This document shows positions 58,241-64,000 of a DNA stretch of 64,000 nucleotides, one piece after another. Position 1 is the stretch's first letter. Each line of letters opens with the position of its first letter. The notes below the pieces were generated by a model, which saw only the letters and a list, made by a program, of their open reading frames with translations, ran no database searches and was not told where the DNA came from. The position numbers were made by a program, and so were the translations under genes. This DNA comes from Bosea sp. PAMC 26642 (GTDB taxonomy: Bacteria; Pseudomonadota; Alphaproteobacteria; Rhizobiales; Beijerinckiaceae): contig NZ_CP014301.1 of assembly GCF_001562255.1 (NCBI RefSeq), positions 2,480,001 to 2,544,000 on the forward strand, written 5' to 3'.

Positions 58241-59165
58241 GCTGCTCTCCTGAAGTGGTTTGCGAGACGGTGAGCCGCCGCGTGCGCGGCGACCACTGCC
58301 CCGAGCCGGGCGATATCCGGATTGGAGTTTGCCGGGACGATGCGGGGAGACCAACTGAACCGGACTTGGGCAGGATCGGCCGGGATCAGGATGGCCTCGA
58401 CCTTGGGGACGGGGCAGGCGGCTTGAGCCGCCGCCCTCCCCCGGATAGGTCCGTTGCAAGTATAACTTAAGGCAGTTCCTATAGGTGCAACGGACCTGTC
58501 CGGGGCGGTGACACCGGCATTCTCGGCATCACGCTTGCGCTGACGGTAGAGGGCAGCGCGGGAGATACCGAGCCTCCGCGCTTCGGCACTTGCGCTCTCT
58601 CCATCTCGACCTTGCTGATGGTCTCCTGCAACGCGCCCCGCTCGCGCTGGCCACTCTCGATCAGCGCAGCCTTCTCGTGCTTGGCCGCCTCGATCAGCGC
58701 GGCATCAAGCTTCGCCCGTTCGGCAATCTCCTTGATGGTCTGCGCCGTGACCTTGTCGCCCTTCGCCAGAAGCTCCTCGACTTCTGTCCGTGTTGCTTCC
58801 GTGGTGCTGGGAGAGGCAAGATCAATCAGGGCGCGGGTAGAAAGCCGGCGCAATTGCGCCGACTTTTCAATGCCGATGTTCTCAAAGATGTTGATGAACT
58901 CTCGCGCACGGCGATCAGACATCCCGAGCCGCTTCTCAGCCCACCCTCCGAAACCACCCTCCTCGCGGTGGTAACGATACAAAGCCCGCGCTTCCGCAAG
59001 GCGCTCACCGATACTCCATGCACTGACGGCAAAGGTCCTCTCGACATCGCGAGCGATGGCTTCGAGCTGCTCATCAGGGGAGGCCACAAGGGCCTCCCCG
59101 CTGTCGTTCCTGATGGTGATGACGTTTGGGAACCACCACGGAGAGAGGAGCGTTGATCGATACAT
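58237..59165 (-). pseudogene. DUF3102-like DNA-binding protein, frameshifted
   Basis: The N-terminal frame (to about 58600) reads AIARDVERTFAVSAWSIGER, GGFGGWAEKRLGMSDRRARE and a coiled part with AAKHEKAALIESGQRERGAL, like DUF3102/ParB-related phage proteins. Near 58595-58610 the good coding frame changes to EARRLGISRAALYRQRKRDA and continues (VPKVEAILIPADPAQVRFSW) to a stop at 58237 that overlaps the next ATG. One frameshift, or a sequencing error, separates the halves. The start is uncertain. Confidence 0.6.
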
Positions 59166-59215
59166 AGTTGATGTGCGGAATGCTGCGCAGGCTGAGACCC
59201 TAAGCGCAGAGCAGT

Positions 59216-59243
59216 CGCCGGCGGGGAGAGGCTCCCGCTGGCG
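59216..59243. repeat. REP-like palindrome, copy 3
   Basis: A 10-bp stem (CGCCGGCGGG / CCCGCTGGCG, one G-T pair) with an 8-base loop. It matches copy 2 at 44913 closely, including the flanking GTCGCC and GGCG. Confidence 0.7.
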
Positions 59244-59353
59244 GCGAACCTTAAGAGTGGTCTTGCGCCGCCGCAACGATTGGCGCGGTCGCCTAGCGGC
59301 GATCTGGCGTTTTTGCAGGCATGATCGCCTGATGATGTCGATGGAGTTCTGAC

Positions 59354-59788
59354 ATGAGCCAAGTTCTCGACGGTGGCTGATTATGCGGAAGATTGCGCTA
59401 CTCGATCGAAGGCCGGCCTCTTGCCGTGAACGCCTGCCATTGCCGTGATTGCCAGCGCCTTACGGGCTCGGCATTTGCCGTCAACGCTATGTTCAACGCG
59501 AGTGAGGTCAAAGAACGTGGGGCATCGTGGTCAGATGCGGATCGAAGTGGCACTCCCCCTGGAGATCGGAAATGGCAATGCGCTGAATGCAAAGTGCTGC
59601 TTTATGCAGACCATCCAGCCTTCCCCGACATGAGGTTTGTTCGCGTCGGCACGCTCGACGACGGTAGCCAATTGCAACCCGACGCCCATTTTTTAGTGCG
59701 CAGCAAACACCGGTGGGTTGTGATCCCGTCTGATGTGCCCGCTTACGAAACTTTGCCAGATCGAAGAGTATCCAGCGCCGGTGCATAG
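59354..59788 (+). pseudogene. GFA-family protein interrupted by TGA at a zinc-ligand Cys codon
   Basis: ATG 59354 begins SQVLDGG, then TGA (59378-59380), then LCGRLRYSIEGRPLAVNACH in the same frame. GFA family proteins have a GG-C-x-C-G motif here, so the TGA replaces the first Cys codon (TGC to TGA). The rest is intact: CHCRDCQRLTGSAFAVNAMF and WQCAECKVLLYADHPAFPDM. A one-base nonsense mutation is the simplest reading. Translation from TTG 59393 would lack both Cys of the first motif. Confidence 0.8.
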
Positions 59789-59929
59789 GCGCAACCTGAC
59801 AAGCAGGAGCAGCAAGGCAAGTCCCCGCCGCGCAGGGGTGCACGACGGGGTAGTTGGTCTCGGGAGAAGCTAGAGAATGCGGTTGGAAGGTTAATGACTG
59901 CTGAAGAGCCTGCCTGACCGCCGCCTTGG

Positions 59930-60250
59930 TCAGCTCGTGCCCTCGTCGAGGAGCTGCGTCACCGTCTTCTTGGTGATGCCCGGCTCGGCCAGCTCCGCGT
60001 CTCGGAAGATGCGGGCCTCGTGAATTTTGGCCGCCGTTATCCCGATGTCCGTGAGCTTGGTGGGAGTATTATTCTGTTCAGGAATAATACTTGGCTGCCC
60101 GGCCTTAGCGACTTCCCCGCGCTCCTGACCTGCATCAACTTCATCAGCGAGGCGGCGCTTGGCTGCGGCCTCGATCTCCAATGCGTCAGCCTGAAACCGA
60201 TGCGCCGCCGCGATCTGGCTGTCGTGGGCGCCCTTGTCCTTACGGAACAT
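59930..60250 (-). pseudogene. Fragment of a phage-type DNA-binding or partition-like protein
   Basis: The frame (AKRRLADEVDAGQERGEVAK, then TDIGITAAKIHEARIFRDAE and a C-terminal helix) resembles the middle and C-terminus of ParB-like phage proteins that have a longer N-terminal part. No such part is visible upstream, where the paralogous small gene at 60312 lies. Probably a remnant. Confidence 0.45.
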
Positions 60251-60311
60251 GTGCTCCAGATCGGCATTTGGAAAGCGCGCTTCGACGCGATGGATATGCC
60301 TGGGGGAATGG

Positions 60312-60575
60312 ATGACGACTGGATGGAGCCTAGGAGCCCCGCAAGACCGCAAGGCGCTCAGTGATGTCGTAGAGGTCACGGACGGCAATCAGAGGGCCCG
60401 AGCGCGCTACCACAAGCCGCACGATCTAGAGCCAATGGGAGGCTGGTTCACCGAGGCCGGGGACCCGCTAGGATGGCCGCCAACACACTGGCGGAAGGCT
60501 CCACCTAGGCGGTTAGTGCCGCCGCAGCGTCCTGTGCCCCCGACCTCGCAGAATGCGGTCTTTGAGATCGACTAG
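60312..60575 (+). CDS. Small protein, paralogue of 44383-44628
   Basis: 87 residues from ATG 60312 (APQDRKALSDVVEVTDGNQR, then WPPTHWRKAPP and VFEID). Shares motifs in order with the island A copy. Function unknown. Confidence 0.6.
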   Translation: MTTGWSLGAPQDRKALSDVVEVTDGNQRARARYHKPHDLEPMGGWFTEAGDPLGWPPTHWRKAPPRRLVPPQRPVPPTSQNAVFEID

Positions 60576-60672
60576 CGCATCAGCGCATGCGCTTGGCATC
60601 GAACGCCGGCGGGCCAACGCGGGTTCGAGCGCAGTTTACGTAACGATAACTCGTCATCGGAATAATGGTCCG

Positions 60673-61224
60673 ATGGAACAGTTTCCAAAGAGCGACGATA
60701 AGCGAAGGCATCGCCGCGTACCGATCAACCTCGGAGGTCGCCTGATGCTTACGACCCGTGAGGAAGTCCCATGCTCCGTAATAGACATGTCCCCCGGCGG
60801 GCTTAGCTTGCATGCAAACGTCGAGGTGAAGCGCGGCGAGCGTATTGTGGCCTACATCGACGAGATCGGGCGCGTGGAAGGGTTCGTGGCACGACGGACT
60901 AAGGGGGGTTTTGCCATGTCGATAACTGCCACTCCACGCAAGCGAGAGGATTTGGCCGCAACGCTCACCTTTCAAGCGAACCGCGCGGACCTTGAGATCG
61001 GGGAGCAGCGAGAGGAGCCTCGCAAGCCTGCTAGGCACGACAAGACCGAGATCGTTCTGGCGGACGGCACCTGCTATGTGGCGCGCATTCTAAATGGATC
61101 GTCCTCGGGCGGCGCGGCCATCAGTGCGGCACCAGTATCGGTCGGCATGAAAGTGTGGATTGGCGGCCGCGCATCGCTCGTTCTGCGGTCCAACAACTCA
61201 GAGCACGCATTCCGCTACCTTTGA
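60673..61224 (+). CDS. PilZ domain protein (c-di-GMP effector candidate)
   Basis: 183 residues from ATG 60673. The first PilZ domain has the c-di-GMP motifs RxxxR (DKRRHRRVP) and DxSxxG (DMSPGG) with correct spacing. A second, degenerate PilZ-like part follows (TEIVLADGTCYVARILNGSS). PilZ proteins change motility and surface properties when c-di-GMP rises. It is island cargo, and the host has flagellar genes on both sides. No enzyme for c-di-GMP is nearby. Confidence 0.88.
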   Translation: MEQFPKSDDKRRHRRVPINLGGRLMLTTREEVPCSVIDMSPGGLSLHANVEVKRGERIVAYIDEIGRVEGFVARRTKGGFAMSITATPRKREDLAATLTFQANRADLEIGEQREEPRKPARHDKTEIVLADGTCYVARILNGSSSGGAAISAAPVSVGMKVWIGGRASLVLRSNNSEHAFRYL

Positions 61225-61447
61225 GCAAAAAATGCGATCTCGGCCGCCTTATTGATGCGGCGGCGGTTCGGGTCCCGCTCGTCATCGGGGTGACAGTGCA
61301 AGTATCGGCGATGAACGTGCTTCAGCCCGTCGTCGCATTTTTGCGACATAAGCGCCGACAATCGCCGCATCGAGGCGGCATCAAAGAAATTGAATTGCTC
61401 CAGCGACAAGTTTCAATTACGGCAGAATTGCGACGCAAGCCTTTCTG

Positions 61448-61672
61448 ATGGCGGAATTTCAAATGGCGACACGGCATTCGACAATCGAGACGCGCGCGCG
61501 GCAATTGTTCGAGCGCGAGAACAAGCAACCAAGCGTTCTGTGGGATTTCCAGACCACTCATGACGGCCGTAGTGATAGGTCCAAGCTCGCCCTCGCGCCG
61601 TCGTCCAAACAGAAATACATGGTGCTCGCTGAGTTGGAATTGGTCTGCGTTGGCCACATCGAGCCGGAGTAA
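61448..61672 (+). CDS. Small hypothetical protein
   Basis: 74 residues (STIETRARQLFERENKQPSV, then KYMVLAELELVCVGHIEP). Weak support: composition only, and it is near the island edge. Confidence 0.35.
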   Translation: MAEFQMATRHSTIETRARQLFERENKQPSVLWDFQTTHDGRSDRSKLALAPSSKQKYMVLAELELVCVGHIEPE

Positions 61673-62416
61673 ACGACCTCGTCGCAACTCTACGCCGATC
61701 AACAAGGCCGTGCTTTCGACGACCCCCGTTACACAGCCTTTACTAATCCCACTCGCACAGATTGAGCTGCATCTCGAAACAGGAGTATCGAGGTGCAGCT
61801 GAAGGACTGTTCGGGTGCTGCTTCTCACCGTAACCGGGATCATGATCTTGGCGATTTGGGTTGGCTGGCGCTTTGGAAAAAACGTCCGCTGACGCCGGAT
61901 TGATCCAGAGGGCTCGCACCGCGCCTTCGAAGCACGGGGCCAATCGACGTCAAGCTGCAAGCGATGCATCCCACGAACCCACGGAAACAATACGTAAATC
62001 TTGGTCCGTTCCGGTGTAGCTATTTTGGTTGCTACGCACTCCCGCTACCATCATTTTTCTTCAAGTAAATCAGATTCTTAGTCGAGCGCGGGCGCTGCGT
62101 GTTGCCGTGCCGGCTCTAGTCTCGATGACGGTTTTTGCCCCGGCGATCCGACCCGAATGGATTGTTGGACCGTACTCGCATGCAGGCTGGATGCACGGCC
62201 CCTCATGCTCGCGCACCGCCCGTGAGAGAGCGTCATTCCGACCGGCCGGATATAAGAGCGCTGAATATCGGCAGAATAAATATAATAGCCGAGCAGCATC
62301 GCTTCGGCTCGTGGCTCGCCAAATGCCAACTATGATCGTTTGCGAGACGAGCACCGTCGAGACGCCTCAAGTGCTCGCAGGTCTTTCAAGCTGAAGCGAA
62401 AAATGTGGGAACGATC
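61673..62416. other. Island edge and upstream region of the ABC transporter genes
   Basis: No firm gene. A 25-residue hydrophobic frame at 61815-61892 (GTG start) is possible. The right attachment site is at 62039-62052, followed by a T-rich stretch that would serve as the original terminator of tRNA-Met. The last 360 bases should hold the promoter of the binding protein gene. Confidence 0.5.
62039..62052. repeat. attR: right attachment site of the islands
   Basis: CTCCCGCTACCATC, identical to 26698-26711 at the tRNA-Met 3' end, directly followed by ATTTTTCTTC. Core-type genes resume after it. Confidence 0.78.
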
Positions 62417-63280
62417 ATGACAGCCAAAAGCATGTTCAAATGGCTTTCGACCGGCGCCCTGACTCTCGGTGCCGCCATCGCCTTGCAAGGCGGCGGCCTC
62501 GCCCAAGACAATGGCATCGCCCTGCCCGCTGCGATCAAGACAGCCGGGCACATCGTCGTCGGGATCGAATCCACCTACCCGCCGATGGCCTATCGCGACC
62601 CCAAGACGAACGAGCGCGTCGGCTTCAACGTCGAACTCGTCACCGCAATCGCCAAGGAACTCGGCATCCCCGTGAAATGGGAGGAGATGAGCTTCGAACA
62701 GTTGATGACATCGCTGACCACGGGGCGCATCGACATGATCGGTACCGCGATCAGCGACCTGCCGTCACGGCGCGAAAAACTCACTTTCGTCGACTATCTG
62801 GCCACCGGCGCTCAGCCCTTCAGCTTGGCGACCAAGACCGGTGAACTGAAGAGCAGCGCCGACCTCTGCGGCAAAACCGTCGGAGCCCCGCGCACCACGA
62901 GCTACATGCCGGTCACCACGGCCTGGAGCGAGAAGAACTGCGTCGCCGCCGGCAAGCCCGCCATCGCCATGAGCGGCACGGCGGGCGCGTCGGCGACCCG
63001 CCTCGACCTCAAGCAGGGTCGCCTCGACGCCGCCGTACTCGGGCCGGAATACGTCGCCTATCTGATGACCGACGAGCCCGGCGCCTACGCCCTCATCGGC
63101 GATACCCTCAACAAGACGCTCTTCGGCTTTGCCTTCACCAAGGCGCAGACCGAATTGCGCGACGCCGTCGCCAAGGCGACGACCGCAACGATGAAGAACG
63201 GCGCTTATGCCAAGGCACTGAAGACCTACGGTCTCGAACGACAGACACTCTCGGAGGTCTCAATCGACGCCGGCCAGTGA
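62417..63280 (+). CDS. Amino-acid-type ABC transporter substrate-binding protein
   Basis: 287 residues from ATG 62417. Signal peptide (WLSTGALTLGAAIALQGGGL), then the SBP family 3 pattern: GIESTYPPMAYRDPKTNERV, then GFNVELVTAIAKELGIPVKW and LTTGRIDMIGTAISDLPSRR. It binds a polar amino acid or related compound in the periplasm and hands it to the permease gene at 63472. The ligand is not evident. Confidence 0.9.
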   Translation: MTAKSMFKWLSTGALTLGAAIALQGGGLAQDNGIALPAAIKTAGHIVVGIESTYPPMAYRDPKTNERVGFNVELVTAIAKELGIPVKWEEMSFEQLMTSLTTGRIDMIGTAISDLPSRREKLTFVDYLATGAQPFSLATKTGELKSSADLCGKTVGAPRTTSYMPVTTAWSEKNCVAAGKPAIAMSGTAGASATRLDLKQGRLDAAVLGPEYVAYLMTDEPGAYALIGDTLNKTLFGFAFTKAQTELRDAVAKATTATMKNGAYAKALKTYGLERQTLSEVSIDAGQ

Positions 63281-63286
63281 GACGGA

Positions 63287-63305
63287 GCCCTCGCGCAGAG
63301 AGGGC
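63287..63305 (+). terminator. Weak hairpin after the binding protein gene
   Basis: A 6-bp stem GCCCTC / GAGGGC with a 7-base loop, 7 bases after the stop; TTTTATT follows 10 bases later. It may reduce readthrough into the permease gene, giving more binding protein than permease. Confidence 0.45.
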
Positions 63306-63471
63306 CCGGCATGTTTTATTCAGTCGGCGAATAGACGGCGCCGATAAATCATAGCGCTCCCGCCGCTGGCCGCTCGCCTGCGGCGGATCATTCGATATGA
63401 TCGCGGCTCGGCATCAAGCCGGTTCTGGCCTGACAAGACCGAGGGTTGGCCCCATCACCGTTCGAGGCAGA

Positions 63472-64000
63472 ATGACCGCAGAGCTTGAAACCCTCGTCGT
63501 CGTCCCGCGCCGTCACTATGGCCGGATGGTCGGCGCTGCCTTCGTCTGCCTGGCGCTCGCCGCGATCGTCCACGCTTTTGTCGTCGGGCAGATCGAGTGG
63601 AATTACGTCGCCGAATTCCTGACCGTTCCGGTGATCATGAAGGGACTGGTCAACACCATCGTCATGGCCATTCTGGCGATGCTGGTCGGGATCACGCTGG
63701 GCGTCGTCTTCGCCGTGATGCGGCTCTCCAGCAACCCCGTGCTGTCGACGACGGCGCTCGGCTACATCTGGCTGTTTCGCGGCGTGCCGGCGCTGCTTCA
63801 ACTGCTGCTCTGGTTCAACTTGGCGCTGATCTTTCCCACCATGGGCATTCCCGGCCTGTTTTCCGTCAAGACCGTGGAGGTAATGACACCCTTCGTCGCG
63901 GCGCTGCTCGGCCTGGGCATCCAGCAGGGCGCGTTCACGGCCGAGGTCGTGCGCGCCGGCCTGCTCTCGGTCGATCAGGGACAATACGAAGCGGCGCAGA
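63472..64000 (+). CDS. Amino-acid-type ABC transporter permease (3' end outside window)
   Basis: From ATG 63472, open to the window end. The HisM/GlnP pattern is visible: LVNTIVMAILAMLVGITLGV, then LGYIWLFRGVPALLQLLLWF and the start of the EAA loop (QQGAFTAEVVRAGLLSVDQG, then QYEAA). It forms the membrane channel for the binding protein encoded upstream. An ATPase gene should lie beyond the edge. Confidence 0.92.
   Translation, partial: MTAELETLVVVPRRHYGRMVGAAFVCLALAAIVHAFVVGQIEWNYVAEFLTVPVIMKGLVNTIVMAILAMLVGITLGVVFAVMRLSSNPVLSTTALGYIWLFRGVPALLQLLLWFNLALIFPTMGIPGLFSVKTVEVMTPFVAALLGLGIQQGAFTAEVVRAGLLSVDQGQYEAAQ

Larger units (their letters stand above)
50325..62052. mobile_element. Island B: older, decayed island next to island A
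   Basis: From the middle tRNA-like core to the 14-base copy at 62039. It carries the frameshifted serine recombinase at its left edge, duplicated small-gene pairs, a MucR-like regulator, a leftward phage-like operon (55362-59165) and cargo including PilZ and a dead GFA-family gene. Pseudogenes suggest it is older than island A. Confidence 0.6.

Noticed and set aside
59381..59450. A SECIS element after the TGA of the GFA-family gene
   Set aside because: I looked for a stem-loop with a short apical loop 15 to 40 bases downstream and saw none that was convincing, so a nonsense mutation is preferred.
61215..61409. A leftward 64-codon frame at the edge of island B
   Set aside because: No ribosome site, no recognised motif and no coupling with neighbours.
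26710..62038. CRISPR arrays or typical defence operons in the islands
   Set aside because: No regularly spaced identical repeats of CRISPR type, and no restriction, Cas, CBASS or retron-type genes were recognised. The only TA pair, higBA, is outside the islands.
62029..62394. A rightward 121-codon frame starting at the right attachment site
   Set aside because: It crosses the attachment core and the presumed promoter region of the ABC genes, and its composition is not protein-like.

Overview
The window comes from a high-GC alphaproteobacterium, most likely of the order Hyphomicrobiales. A Bosea- or Methylobacterium-like host is my inference. The evidence is CtrA, a SciP-type CtrA inhibitor next to fliF, a FlbD-type sigma-54 activator, an alphaproteobacterial fliF-fliG-fliH-fliN-flbD cluster and a PmtA-like methyltransferase.

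Layout: (1) 1-2837 is the end of a chemotaxis operon (cheW-cheY-cheB-cheR). (2) 3013-7257 holds ctrA, fliI and fliJ, with an MFS exporter on the opposite strand wedged between fliI and fliJ. (3) 7284-11806 is assorted core material: an acetyltransferase, a two-gene secreted metal-binding (probably copper) module, two membrane proteins and a higBA toxin-antitoxin pair behind two identical-pattern palindromes. (4) 11841-24461 is a second flagellar block, almost all leftward: fliK-flgD, sciP, fliF-fliG-fliH-fliN-flbD and flhA. An MFS transporter flanked by two paralogous twin-arginine proteins interrupts it. TTAA-N7-(T/C)TAA-type CtrA sites lie before fliF, flhA and sciP. (5) 24704-26709 has mnmA, a pmtA-like gene and tRNA-Met(CAT).

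(6) 26698-62052 is foreign DNA inserted at the 3' end of tRNA-Met. The last bases of the tRNA recur at 50325 and at 62039, so I read it as two islands in tandem. Island A (about 26.7-50.3 kb) starts with an intact large serine integrase whose C-terminus is encoded by the tRNA. It then has a seven-gene overlapping operon, a CI/Cro-type switch, a candidate replication gene containing iteron-like repeats and a large perfect inverted repeat, a tail assembly chaperone with a T7 slippery site and a -1 frame extension, and a tape measure gene. No capsid, portal or large terminase is visible, so it is a defective prophage followed by a long run of small cargo genes (response regulators, DUF6894, DUF1232, DUF4337, a RhuM protein and a degenerate tRNA-Gly). 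Island B (about 50.3-62.05 kb) starts with a frameshifted serine recombinase. It carries duplicated small-gene pairs, a MucR-like regulator lacking one zinc ligand, a leftward phage-like operon with AlpA-like and Nu1-like proteins, a GFA-family pseudogene and a PilZ protein.

(7) 62417-64000 is core again: an amino-acid-type ABC transporter binding protein and the start of its permease.

The core genes form one motility programme (chemotaxis, flagellar export and basal body, and the CtrA/SciP/FlbD control layer). The islands add mostly regulators and small proteins of unknown function.
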